A DNA stretch of 64,000 nt from Macrolepiota albuminosa (taxonomy: Eukaryota > Basidiomycota > Agaricomycetes > Agaricales > Agaricaceae): positions 62,001 to 126,000 of the forward strand of contig JAMWFC010000077.1 in the NCBI GenBank assembly GCA_027475525.1, read 5' to 3'. Shown here piece after piece: positions 24,557-35,991 of the stretch (within the stretch, counting starts at the first letter, position 1; every line of letters begins with the position of its first letter). Under the pieces are notes generated by a model, which was not told where the DNA came from, did no database searches, and was given only the letters and a program-made list of their open reading frames with translations. A program made the translations under genes and the position numbers.

Positions 24557-27500
24557 CCTTGAGTCTGCGCCGTCGGTCTTACCGTTGGCTGAAGGAGGGG
24601 GCAGATGGCTCCCCCGCTGACCCAAAATGCACCCCAGTGGGGACAATTGCAACCAGCTGTGGGCTTCCCACAGCAGCAGCAACCACCAGCGGCGGGCTAC
24701 CTGCCGCAGCAGCCAGTGATCAGTGGCTATCTGCCACTTCAACGCATGCAGGGCAACTTCATGCCCCAGAACGCACCTGTGGGCAGCTATCAGCCCCAAC
24801 AACCAGTATCGGGTGCTTATGCGCCACATCACACCAAGGGCCAATCCCAACAACAGGCCTACGGGGGGCTAGTCAGCCCCCAAGCAGCACCAGGATGGGG
24901 GCAGTTTGCCTCCGCTATGGCGAGAGGAGCTATGGGCGCACATCCTTTGCCCCAGTTTACCACCCCGGCGCACTACCCTGGGATGGGTGGTGTGCCCGTA
25001 ATGATGCCGTACCCCCCGGCTTGGATGGGGGCTTGGGGCGCAATGCCCCAGTACAGCGACTCGCATGAGTCGCAAGCCAAGAGAGGCCGGTCGATTTCCC
25101 TGTCGACCACAGCACCAATTGACAATCTAGAGGGACGCAAAGCATCCCTCGTGCAGGCCACCGTGGCCATCGAGAGCACAGAAACTCTCAGTCCAGGACG
25201 GAGCATCAGTTCATCGGCTGATGCGCCGACAGAGAGCTTGGCCAAGCTCTCCTTGCTACAGCGGCTGGAAATGCCGCACCAATCAGTTCATCGGCTGATG
25301 CGCCGACAGAGAGCTTGGCCAAGCTCTCCTTGCTACAGCGGCTGGAAATGCCGCACCAATCCAAGCCCAGCTCGGAAGAAGAGTCGTGTCCTCGATGTAA
25401 CAAAGGAAAAGCACGGGCTGTCGAGCCCAGTCACAACCAGGACTTAGTCCTGGCTACTCTTCTCCAACGTCTGGGAGATAACGGGTACGATGTACCTGCA
25501 GAGTCATTATTCCTCCGCGATGCGGAGGCAGTCGTCCTCATCTGCCGGATGATGGACGACATGGATGATATGTGCGCCCAGCGCAAAACGATCTCCTTGC
25601 CCTATCAGCTGCTCGTAAGCGGCAGACTACACCCCCGAGTCGGGACACCGACTCCAGCAAAAGGGCACGTCGGCAAGAAGTGGAGGACACGCCCTCCTGC
25701 TCGATTAAGTCGAGCGTTGCTGCCCCCGGCTGGGAGGCCGGCCTAGGACGGGACATCCTTCTCTATGAAGATGTCCCTGCTCCAGCCGCCCCCCGGCTTA
25801 TCCAGCGCCTTGCCAGCGGCGCGTCTGAGGTCACGTCTTCGTGACCAGTATCCACCACGTACTCTGGGGAGCAGAGTTCCAGGGGCGTGAGCACACGCCC
25901 CACTGAGGCCAAGGCCTCACAACCCCGAAAGAATTGTTGGGGTAAGCAACCGGAAGGGCACACATACGTCAACGTGCACTTCCCCAAGGATGCCCTGAAA
26001 GGGGCCCCAGGGGCTAACATCCCCTTTTTACCCACCATACTGGTAGAGGGCCGCCAGCCCGACTCCCACGGTGTGTGTGGGCTATGGACCCATGGTCTGA
26101 GAAGTCGGAGCTGGAGAGGCTGCCATCCCCGCCCTCCGACGACAATTGGTATGAGGAGCCTGAAGAGGCTCGTATGGAATTCCCTGTGCTGCACAAGACG
26201 GCGGCACAACGTATGGCACGCAAACGGCGCAACAGCAATCGATGGGCCAAGATGGAACGTTGGGTGCAGGATAGCACCAAGCAAGGAGCTGCCCTCCTCG
26301 AGGACCAAACCGGGCGCATTCCTGATGCACTCGGTGTTGTGATCTATCGTGATCACACTATTGAGCGCCAGAACTCATTCTTTGGCGCGGGGTTAGCTCC
26401 CCAATTCTATTGGTTGCCAGTGACCAATACCATCTTTGTCGGGCAAGAAGCCCGCGCAGCCAGGTCCTTCGAGACCGATAAAGAGGGCAACGCCGTGGCG
26501 ACGCCCCACAACAGTAAGGTGTACCAAGTGGCACCTCACGGGTTTCCCCGCAGTCCTTGAGAAGTCTGCAGACTTCATGCACTGGTTAACAACCAGTTTA
26601 CGCCGATTCGTCAGCGTCAGTTGGGCTACCTCTTGCTCAACGAATTCAAGCGGGTGGCGCTCAACTGCCACCCTACTGCCCGAGACAGAGCTATGTCTCA
26701 TTTACTCGACGAGGTCGAGTATAGGACCATCGCGGTACCCTTCGCGAGCCCAGAGGAGCGGGAGAACGTCCCGCGAATGATCGTGCCATCATGGCTCTAT
26801 CGCCGCAAAGAGGGAGGGAAAATTGCCTTCGTCGGCCTTACCCCCCCTGATCCAAAGCAACCATTTGCTTTGGACTACCTGGGCTCATACACCCTCCTCT
26901 ATGGACGTCCTGGGACGTCCAACGTATGGACCGGTCTGGCTATGGACCGTGCCATGCGCATTCATTGGCGTAGCCTCTTTGGGTTTGTGCTTGTACGTGC
27001 CCTCAGCGCCAGCCGTGCCTCCAAGTCCACGGTACACAAGTACCTGGCCTATGTCTTCGCAAGGCTAGGCCTCTACAAAGAGGCCGTGGCTGAGTACAAG
27101 GTGGCCACGGGGCAAGTCTTTGTGCTCCTCCATGCCGACGACCCTAACTTCGAGGCTCGGGCTGTGGACATCCCGGAAGCGTCAGCTTCTGTGTTCACCA
27201 CTTCGGACGCGTTACGCATCCTTCTTCATAATCAAATCCCGGTCAGCTGGGCTGACCACGCGTATACTTATGGGGTCACCTACTTGGCCCATTTATTCTT
27301 CAGCGATAGCCAGCTCTACAACGAGGCAGCCGCTATCGATGACGAGAGGCTACAATGCCTCGACCATTACGGTACCCCCCAGTCCATCGCTCAGTGGGAT
27401 GGGTGGCGCAAGGCCACCATTGGCAACCGCCAATGCCTGATGCTCCAGCAGCAGGACAGTTGTCATGCATACGACGACGCGCTCGCCAAGGGGATGTACC

Positions 27501-27802
27501 TCCTCATCAGGCAAGACATTCATGCCCGTGAAATCTGGACGCGCCAGTACCTGTCCGACACCGGGGATCTGCCTGATCCCCAACCACCTGTCCCGGGGTC
27601 GACCATTGACCCCAATCTCACACTGTCCCCCCTCCGGGACTATGAGGATTCCCTGCCAGTAGCAGGGCCTTTGGGCACTTCCTACACGCCCGCACCTGAG
27701 GATGAACTCCTCAACTACGACATGGACGACGCAACTGCCAATCCATTCCGGGAGCCTGGGGACTCTCCCATTGCCCCCGTCCCTGACTTACTGATGGCCT
27801 GA
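24498..27802 (+). pseudogene. gypsy accessory 3' region, copy B
   Basis: Same region as copy A in the other orientation. It begins MDNMPMDQAE plus polyQ; a G-run at about 24594-24602 then breaks the frame in both copies. After one 77-bp copy at 25205 is skipped, the Pro/Gln-rich frame runs to about 25590. A TGA follows VTSS (25844) and another follows GFPRSP (26560), both shared with copy A. Copy B also lacks one C near 26052 that copy A keeps, a private frameshift. The last part (26621-27802, 393 residues, ending PVPDLLMA) is open. About 1,100 residues if read through. No domain is recognised. The downstream neighbour is the G-rich polypurine tract and LTR. Confidence 0.75.
25205..25358. repeat. 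77-bp tandem duplication (likely assembly artefact) no. 6
   Basis: Unit atcagttcatcggctgatgc... at 25205 and again at 25282. Removing one copy joins the frames starting at 24605 and 25315. Copy A lacks this duplication. Confidence 0.9.
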
Positions 27803-27847
27803 CTGTCGTATTATCTCAAGACCATAGCTCGGTCTGATTGGGGGGTG

Positions 27848-28082
27848 TGTAGCGTAGTCCGCTATGTGGCGTTGGCCACATAGCTTTACTTACTGTATAG
27901 TAGTAGATATTATATTATATTTATTATAATATAATATTATTTACATTCGTATATAAATAGTTTAACCAGCTGCTTACAAAGCAGCTTAATTTTGTTGTAT
28001 AACTACATTGTCAATAGACCGGTCTGGTCTGATTCAGTGTTGTGTGCACACTAAGCTCTATAAACTTTGTAACTTCGTTACA
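27848..28082 (+). repeat. gypsy 3' LTR, copy B (235 bp)
   Basis: TG...CA ends: TGTAGCGTAGTCCGC to CTTCGTTACA. Preceded by GATTGGGGGGTG, a polypurine tract. It contains a CTATGTGGC-GTTGGCCACATAG hairpin and an AT-rich palindromic core (tattatatttattataata). Confidence 0.85.
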
Positions 28083-28161
28083 TTTTGTCAATAGACCGGT
28101 CTGGTCTGATTCAGTGTTGTGTGCACACTAAGCTCTATAAACTTTGTAACTTCGTTACATT
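28008..28161. repeat. 77-bp tandem duplication (likely assembly artefact) no. 7, at the copy B/C junction
   Basis: LTR-end unit ttgtcaatagaccggtctgg... at 28008 and again at 28085, running straight into mid-RT of copy C. Confidence 0.9.
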
Positions 28162-28162
28162 T

Positions 28163-30225
28163 ATGTCATTGTAGTTTCGGGGTGTTCGCCACTCCCGAAT
28201 GTGATCGAGCTTGTCCTGATTGGGGTGGATACCCCGCTCATCAATGACATGCCCTAGGCAGTCTATGCTCTGAGCGTAGAGCTCACATTTCTTCCACTTC
28301 AAGTACAACTTGTACTTGCGCAGTCGTTCGAATACGACTCTGAGGTGCTGCTCATGCTCCTCCATAGAATCCAAGTAGATGAATATGTCATCTAAGTAGA
28401 TGTGCATAAAATGTCCTATTACGTCTCGGAAGATAGAGGTCATTAGCCTCTGGAAAGTTGCTGGAGCATTACAGTCTCCAATCTGCATTATATTGCTCGT
28501 GAACGTGCCCATGATCGATGCAAATACGGTCTTGGGTATGTCCTCGGTGCAAATGCGCACCTGCTCGTAAGCGTCAGTAAGGTCAATCTTTGAGCAATAC
28601 TTTGCCTGAGCCTCATCTTCCCGGATCACCTCTTGATCTGGTAAGGGAGTTACATCCTTTATGGTATTGTCATTGCGCTGACACGCATCAAGAGCTGTTT
28701 GAAGGGTTCCATCCTTCTTCGGGATGCACAATAATGGTGCAGCTTGAGCGGTGGTGCATGGGGACCACCATTGAGCATTCAAATAGTGATTAGTCTTATC
28801 GCGTAGTTGCTCCTGGAGGGCGTGCGGGCAGCACGGCAAGTGATACTTATACTGCTTGCTCTCGTCTATGAGATTAATCTCATGGTTCACCTCCCACCAT
28901 GGTGGAAGCTCCTCCTTGGTCCTGTTGACCATGTCGGCAAATTCTTCTTGCCATTGCTGATGCAACCGAGGAATATCTTCCTCACTAAGGCTTGTTGCCT
29001 TCTGCTTCCCCTTAATACGCACCGGAGGAAGTACTTCCACCGTCTCTGAGGGTGGCCAAGGCGGCAGTGCATACTGCTTGCGCATTGCGAGCACCTGATT
29101 AACACTATCATTGGGTATATGTAGTCTCAGCAGAGCACCCGCTGCCGCTGCCTTATAAGCCACGAGGCTTTTCCCCTCACGTACAAGTGAGTACGCTATG
29201 GACACCTCGTCTGAGGCTGGCTGGCAATACGCTGGGTTGACGGTCATCCATCTCTGGTGCGCATTTTGTGCACACGTGGCTGCCACCAGCTCGTTCCACT
29301 CTTGCAGCATTTGGGGGTCGTATACCCAGTCATACTCTGGCAGGGGGGCTGGTCGCTCCCATAGGGACCGTGTGTCCCCCTCTCCTGAGGCTTCCGCCTC
29401 ATGGATACTGTCTCTCAAGTCTTCCAACTTGACTTGTGAGGACATAGGTGGACATACATCCACTGAGTCCTCCCGTTGTCTCGCCTTTCGATGGCGCTTG
29501 TCTGGAGGCTTTGTGCCTCGAACATCAGGAGCGATTATTCGCTTGTTGCTCCTCTTGGAGGCTTGATACTCCTCCTCGCTCATCATTACCACGTTGTGGT
29601 CTGCGCTCAGTCCAGGCATAGCCTGCACTTCCTCCTCCACATCCTCCACGGCCGGCACTCTGCGCTGGCCCAGTCATGGAGAGTCCTTGCGTTTCTCCAT
29701 AGTGCGATGACGTCGCAGACGATTATCAGTGTCGTCTGCTGTAGCTCGCTCGGCTGGGATCACTTTCCCATTCACTAGCACCTGACAATGGTCAAAGTCT
29801 AATATGACTTTGTTACGCCGCATGAATGGCGTTCCCAGTATCATATCGTAGCAATCGAAGTTCGCTACATCCATGTATTCCCGGCTATGTGAGCCCGGTA
29901 TTTGGGCAGTCACATTTGTCCCATACTGCACCATGGCTCGGCTCCCTACGGTGCCCAGCTGTAATGCCAATGGCATATCCAACTCCTGCACGGATATTCC
30001 ATACACATGGGCGAACTGGGGCGTTATGTCCGACGTAGTACTCCCAGAGTCCCATAGGGTCCATGCCTTGTGGCCGTCTACGTCCACATACAATGCCAGG
30101 CACTCCTTGTCTGCTTGTTTCAATGTAGGGCGCTGCAAAGTGCCCTCTGCACGACGAAGAGTCACCTTCTTCATCCAAACCACGTTATTCCGTTCGGGAT
30201 CATTTGTGGATGGCCAGCTAGGCAC
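28163..30225 (-). pseudogene. gypsy protease and partial RT, copy C
   Basis: The protease (30225-29674) has LWDSGSTTSDI (active-site DSGS) and DMILGTPF. An in-frame TGA at 29676-29674 precedes RT (29658 down), as in copy B. The RT matches copy B almost residue for residue (DKLDHIREW against DKLNHIREW) and is cut at 28163 inside the connection region, where it runs into LTR-derived sequence (INVTKLQSL). RNase H and integrase are absent. Confidence 0.9.
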
Positions 30226-33080
30226 TTGGAGTCGCTGTCGCGACTGTAGTACTCATTGTCGTAGACGTCGTCAAATACATTGACTGTGACGTACTCCTCC
30301 CTCTCCATGACCACACTCTCAGGCTCAGCGCCCGATGCCTCCTCTGGGGGCTCCTGGTCATTTGTGGGGTGCTTTGCCTCAGACTCGGCAGATACGTCTC
30401 CGTCACTCCCACTCGCGGCTGCAGTATGTGCGGCTTGAAGGTGGGCGTGGGGTGTATACCCCTTCCTCGGAGCTCCTGGCTTCGCGGGGCAGTTGGTAGC
30501 GTAGTGGCCTGGTTGGCCACACGCGAAACAAGTCCCCGTCTGACCTGGTGGGTTGGCTGGTTTGAAGTCCGGCCTTGGTTTAGGACGTTCTCCATCCAGC
30601 GCCCGATCTGGGCATGGGCGGCTCCACCCTCGATTCGCCGCAGGGGTTCTGCGTACAACAAACCGCGTGTTGCGGTCACGGTCCAAATCAGTCTTTTTGG
30701 CCAGGAAGGTCCCCACATGCTGACCCCGTGAGGGTGTCCCACCAGGCGGTAGTTGCCTGGGTCCTCCTTTGTGTCCACTCCGATGCTCGTAGTGGTTAGC
30801 AGTCTTCAGAGACTGCTCATACCTGATGGCATATGCCACAAACTCTTCTACATCGTTGACTTATGGGGACAATCTGTCCTCACGTATCAAATAGCAGTGC
30901 ATGTCCGCTGGAATGCCATTCAAGAACATTTCGAGCATTGTATACCTGTCTGGGTATACTGCCATGTTCTGGGCATGGTCATTAAGGGTATCATAGAACC
31001 CTTGCACTCCCAACTTCTCGGTGTACTTGACAGACTGGAAGTCCCGCCTTGCATCCTGGAGCGTTGAGGGGTGTACGAATTGATCGTACAGTCCTGTAAG
31101 GACTTCTTTGAACGTCCAGTCATATTGGACACGGTTGACATGCAGTACTGCCCGTTGAAACCATCCCATGGCCTCTCCGGCCAAAAACTCAGGAAGAATG
31201 AAGATTCGTTCTCGTTTCATATGGTCGCCTCCATATAAGCACATGGTGAGATGGGTGCATACATCCATCGCCCAATCTTCCAGGTCGCTGAACTTGGACG
31301 CGCCCGTATAGGCACAAATGTGCCTACTGTCTGCTTTACGCAGCTTCACTCCATCTGGTAACTGTAAGGTTACACCCAGGGCATCATCGACTACTCGATG
31401 CAGGCCATCGTGCATGGCTTCACGATGCATTCGAATGGCCTCCTGCTGACCCAGGGATCTAGTCGCCAAATCAGCAGCATGGGGAAGTGACTTCCCTCGT
31501 CCACCCTGCGGAGGATGTCCCGAGCCTCCTTGACTGTGGGCATAATTGCCCTTGTCTCGAGGAATCGACCTAAGGCCATCATCCCAGCCATTACCAGGGA
31601 CATCATGTCTCGTGGCGCCATCTCAATCGAGGAAGTCTTCTTGATCATGATCGTTGCGCCGCCCTGGAACTAGAGAAGCTTGATTCTCCTGACCCTGCGT
31701 GATGAATTGATGATGCATCTCGTCAATAGGCTTAGTGCCCTCAAATACAATGCCCTGATCATTGATAAGGGACTGTCCCTTAGTCCTGAGGTCGCCATTG
31801 CGCATACGTTGATACGCAACTCTGTCGCTCAACGTGTCGGCCATGGGCACGTGCGGCATCACAGATGCCTCACTCTCCACCTTGAGCACGGTACTATCGT
31901 GCCTATCCAGACCTGACATATCTGTCCTACGGTCTTGGTTACGCATGTGCAGGGGCTCCTCACGCCACCCTTGTCCTGCTGGAGTATAAAAAGTACTCAC
32001 TGGTCTTACTTCGGGCACTTCTTGCGCCCGTGCTAGTGCCTCAATTCCGACGTCTTGATTGCATTGTGCCGAGCATTTCTCGGACGTGTGGCTCCAGGGG
32101 GTCGAGACCCTCAATTGCCATGTGGCCTTCCGCTGCACATACATTTGCAGCTCCATAGTGAGCACTCTCACCATCAAATCAGTATATTTCGTACTGAATA
32201 CATTGGGCACTTCGTGCCCTTGTCGCCTAAGTGCTACTATATGGGCTGATGTGTAGCGCTCGAGTCGCGCTTGGGGTGGTGTATTTCATCACCTCTGGGT
32301 GCAAGTCCCAGAACACCCGCAAGCGCACGGTGTACGTGGTTTTCAGCCGCTGTTCCTCTGCTCTGGCATCGTCGTCACTTGACAACTCCATCACCTCCTC
32401 TGGAAGCTCTACAACCTCCAGAGCTTCCTCCACTGCTGGTGTGCATGGGAATCGGTTTTCCACGTGGGATACTTCAGGCCTTGCAGCCTCCTCCAGTACC
32501 TCCTCTATGCGGGCTTCCGCCATTTTAAAAGGCATTGAGCCCGTGGTGGACTGCCTGGTCCCACTACTCCAGCTTGCAGGGAGGGCTCTCCCAGTCCGTA
32601 CTGACAACTCGGCGTCTCCTGGGGCGCCATAGGCACCGGTTGACTGTTGGCCGTCCTCCGGGGGTCCTTTGGAAGCCAATCGGCTAGACCGTCGCGGTCC
32701 TCCTGGCAGCTGCATAACTGGGGGCGTTAATCCCCCGGGGGTCCTTTGGAAGCCAATCGGCTAGACCGTCGCGGTCCTCCTGGCAGCTGCATAACTGGGG
32801 GCGTTAATCCCCCAGGCATCTTGTCCTGGAGACATTGCGGACTGTCCTGCTGTGAGCTTTCAGCTCTCTGGGCCTCGCTCTCATTCCCGGCCAGGTCGGT
32901 ACTCTGACCTCGGTCTCGAGCCTTGGGTCTTACCTGACCCGCATTGGACGCTGACGCGTCCTGGGTGTCTGCTGGGTCTCCCCGTAGGTCGTGGGCATTT
33001 CGCCCGCCGTCAGTGGGCACTGCAGGTATGGGATTACTCATCGATCCCCTGTTTGAAATTTGCATGGTGTGGCTGTGCAA
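30171..33080 (-). pseudogene. gypsy gag, copy C
   Basis: Structural polyprotein. A leader starts MHSHTMQISNRGSMSN near 33080, interrupted by a 77-bp duplication at 32658. A coiled, acidic region follows (VVELPEEVMELSSDDDARAEE). The capsid-like gag domain (31469-30861) reads KFSDLEDWAMDVCTHL...RIFILPEFLAGEAMGWFQ. An in-frame TAA follows DRLSP (30861). The nucleocapsid part (30839-30171) has a CCHC knuckle, CFACGQPGHYATNC, ending ITWFG. The protease is in another frame and overlaps the end by about 55 bp (30225-30171), which fits frameshifting or decay. Stops at 32227 and 31623 also interrupt it. Confidence 0.85.
32658..32811. repeat. 77-bp tandem duplication (likely assembly artefact) no. 8
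   Basis: Unit ccgggggtcctttggaagcc... at 32658 and again at 32735. Removing one copy joins the two gag leader frames (ends 32727 and 32227). Confidence 0.9.
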
Positions 33081-33172
33081 GGAGCTCGAGAAGCTGATAG
33101 AGTTCTGTCAACGAACTCAGTGACTGATGTTGGATGCTAGGCAATAGATCCTAGCTGGCGGATTCAAAAAAA

Positions 33173-33483
33173 TGTAATGAAGTTACGAAGTTTATAGAGC
33201 TTAGTGTGCACACAACACTGAATCAGACCAGACCGGTCTATTGACAATGTAGTATACAACAAAATTAAGCTGCTTTGTAAGCAGCTGGTAAACTATTTAT
33301 ATAGTAATGTAAATTAATATTATATTATAATAAATATAATATTAAGCTGCTTTGTAAGCAGCTGGTAAACTATTTATATAGTAATGTAAATTAATATTAT
33401 ATTATAATAAATATAATATAATAATGTCTACTATACAGTAAGTAAAGCTATGTGGCCAACGCCACATAGCGAACTACACTACA
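33173..33483 (-). repeat. gypsy 5' LTR, copy C
   Basis: Complement of TGTAGTGTAG...TTACA, matching the copy B LTR. It is longer (311 bp) only because of a 77-bp duplication at 33264. The internal side continues TTTTTTTGAATCCGCCAGC; no clear tRNA primer site was recognised. Confidence 0.85.
33264..33417. repeat. 77-bp tandem duplication (likely assembly artefact) no. 9
   Basis: Unit attaagctgctttgtaagca... at 33264 and again at 33341, inside the LTR. Confidence 0.9.
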
Positions 33484-35540
33484 GTAGCTTGACAGGGACC
33501 TTGTTTGGTTTTGCAGAATGTATGCCACATCTATTGCTCGTTGGGATCGACCCTCGTCCGTGAAGGTGATGACTCAAACCAAGTATCACTCTTCATCTCT
33601 GCTTGCTCTCTCAAAAATATTGGCATCGCAATCATGCATTCTTGTTATTGGGAACCAGCATATTGACCCGGGCTTCAATGCGCGCTCCTTATCAGACGTA
33701 TGTGTCCTGGACAATGTTATCCAGGTGCATGGTACGTTCTCCTTTGTTTTATTATTATTATTGTTGTTGTTGTATAATTTAATTCAATTTGTTTTATTTT
33801 TTCCTGCAGATTTCACCATATCTGGTACCGAATGCTTGAAGCATGCAACCCCTCGGGATCTTCTAAGAACACTGGAATCTTTGTACCCAAGATCATTAAG
33901 TGCTTTGGATATCCCTGCTTCCCTAGAAACTTTCCCGTGCCTCCCATTCTCAAGCGACTCGGCTGTCTGGGGAAAAGTTCAAGGTCATGGGTACTGTAAA
34001 GTGGAGGATTTTTATCCAATTTTGGATATGCGATGGAATCTTGCATCTACCAGCGGAACCCACCATTACTGGCACATTGATGCCAATGGTTTTGCTACCT
34101 TTGTCTTCGTCGAGACTGGCATGAAGTTGTGGTTTGTGGCATTGCCCAAATCTGGAAATTACGATGACTTCGGAGCCTGGGATCTTTATGTTAATGATTT
34201 TTACACCAGAAAGCCAAACGATGAAAAGTGGGACGTTGAGCTACTTGTTCTGCAGCTGGGTTCCATGCTGTTTGTCCACTGGTTATTTCTTTTCCTTATA
34301 TTATTTACTGATAATATATTATTACAGCATTATGCGCCTGTGTCTACCTCACGCCATAGTTACTCCCATACTAACAATATGCCGCGGGGGTCATTTCTAC
34401 AACATATCAACTCTCACTGCCTCGATAATCGCCTTATATCACCATTACGTTGCTTCCACATTAATATCCAACACCGACCATGCCTCCACCTCATACACGG
34501 TGCTAATGCGCCTCCTCACCTATTTTGTACTTGTTCTTGTCAACTCTGTGACTAAACACGGTATGTGTAGTCACCATCACATCTGTTTATACTGTTCACA
34601 TATGTGCAGATTATGACCATGGTCATGTTCCGGACACAAACTTATGGGACGGTGTGCTGATTCTTCTTTGTCTATGCAACTATTTTGAGTTGCATGATGC
34701 ACTTGGGTCTACGAACTATGCTTGGAGCGGCGATCTTTGATCCTTTGAGGTGTCCGTCAAAAACTGGGTCCACGCATGAAGGCTTATGTACTGGTTCTTC
34801 TCCAATCACGAACTTGAAAGCGAGTCCGATGGCAGTGTCATAACAGGTCTGCCTGCGCTTGAATACATATCGTCTCGATTCCTGGCTACACATGCTTGTG
34901 TACTTATGCACTACAAAAAGCTTGCATGGCTGAATAATTTATGTGGGTCCAATGCAAACACCCCACCATCAACAACTTGTATCAACATTCAATCCGTCCT
35001 CTGTGATGGACCTGCCTGGAAGGCATACACCTTTGTCCGTCTGCATCTTGGTGCTTCCGATGTCGATCCTGCCAAATTGACGTTTGCCTGGAGGGGAAGC
35101 CAATACATTGTTCGCAGAGTTCCTACAGTTGACTTTTGTGAGTGTTTTTTGTGTCTAAGTCCTGACATTTCTCATCCTTCCTCAGCTTATCCATACATTG
35201 ACGGTTATGTTTGGCGTGACTTCACAATTGCACGCCAACTCGGCGTCACGCTCACAAATGCCAATCCCTGACGTGACAAGGACGCTGACTTGTCTTGCTG
35301 GGTCGAATTTTCTGTTGATGAATTGAAATTTTACAATGCCTGCCCTGAGGCCGGTTATATCAGCGACACCCCCCCGAATCTCCTGTACTTGCTCCTACAA
35401 ACATGCCCCCCCATAGTCCCAGCCTCCGTAGTCCCAGCCAAAGTGATACTTCGAGTAGCTCAAGCAGTGACAACGAATCATTGGACAGGCCTGGTGAGTT
35501 GCTCTGTACAGATCTCAATATTGTACTCATTTGTGTAATC
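33484..35540 (+). pseudogene. JmjC-like gene, decayed 3' part
   Basis: Resembles the JmjC-like 2-oxoglutarate dioxygenase proteins that are expanded in Agaricomycetes (from memory). Coding character starts right after the LTR. The first exon reads HSSSLLALSKILASQ...IDPGFNARSL. Introns 33732-33809, 34282-34327, 34561-34609 and 35138-35185 all keep frame. The metal-binding H-x-D lies in HHYWHIDANGFATF (about 34062-34100) and the second His in LCLPHAIVTP (about 34340-34370), followed by RGGHFYNIST. In-frame TGA codons at 34738-34740, 34777-34779 and about 35270 kill it. A tail (YIDGYVWRDFTIARQLGV) follows. The far end is lost near a 77-bp duplication and the Tc1 insertion. Confidence 0.7.
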
Positions 35541-35629
35541 TAGCTGCTAAGCAATCATTGGACAGGCCTGGTGAGTTGCTCTGTACAGATCTCAATATTG
35601 TACTCATTTGTGTAATCTAGCTGCTAAGC
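35476..35629. repeat. 77-bp tandem duplication (likely assembly artefact) no. 10
   Basis: Unit aatcattggacaggcctggt... at 35476 and again at 35553. Confidence 0.85.
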
Positions 35630-35662
35630 GAATCCAGTGGTCCTAGCGGTTTTTTTAATATA

Positions 35663-35880
35663 CAGTGGCTCAAAAAACTGTCCCAATGTTTCATACTTTT
35701 TGAAAGATGACATTGGCATGAAGGATTGGAAGTACTTAAAATCCTGATTAAATCATGTAAAATACTATGGCATCGTAGCTACAGAACGAATGTAGGTTTA
35801 TGTAATCAAAATCAAAACTGATGGAGCAATAGCCATTTTGAAATATTCACTCATTGGAACAGTTTTTTGAGCATCTCTAA
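35663..35880 (+). repeat. Tc1 left terminal inverted repeat (~218 bp)
   Basis: Matches the right end over nearly its whole length. Its inner edge (ggaacagttttttgagc) is an inverted copy of the outer edge, so each repeat has a transposase-site-like motif at both ends. Confidence 0.9.
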
Positions 35881-35991
35881 TTTTTCAGGTTTATCCCTAT
35901 TTTACTCAGAAATAAAGAGTAAGTTGCATGTGGGAATATAAACAAAGTCATGTGACCATGTTTAGATATATTTGGGAGTAGTTCAAGCTGG

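Larger units (their letters stand above)
16514..33483. mobile_element. composite Ty3/gypsy (chromovirus-like) block, three partial copies
   Basis: Copy A (minus, 16514-20184) has the LTR and the 3' accessory region. Copy B (plus, 20185-28082) runs from mid-protease through RT, RNase H, integrase, chromodomain-like tail and accessory region to the LTR. Copy C (minus, 28163-33483) runs from the 5' LTR through gag and protease to mid-RT. Overlaps between copies are nearly identical, so they are recent or derive from one locus. The outer LTRs are both minus, as expected for one minus-strand insertion whose middle is inverted. A 77-bp duplication sits at the B/C junction (28008-28161), so the inversion may be an assembly product. 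The inferred complete element is about 11.4 kb. Confidence 0.85.

Noticed and set aside
24498..27802. Accessory gypsy region as an envelope gene
   Set aside because: No signal peptide, transmembrane helix or Cys pattern; composition is Pro/Gln-rich and soluble-like.
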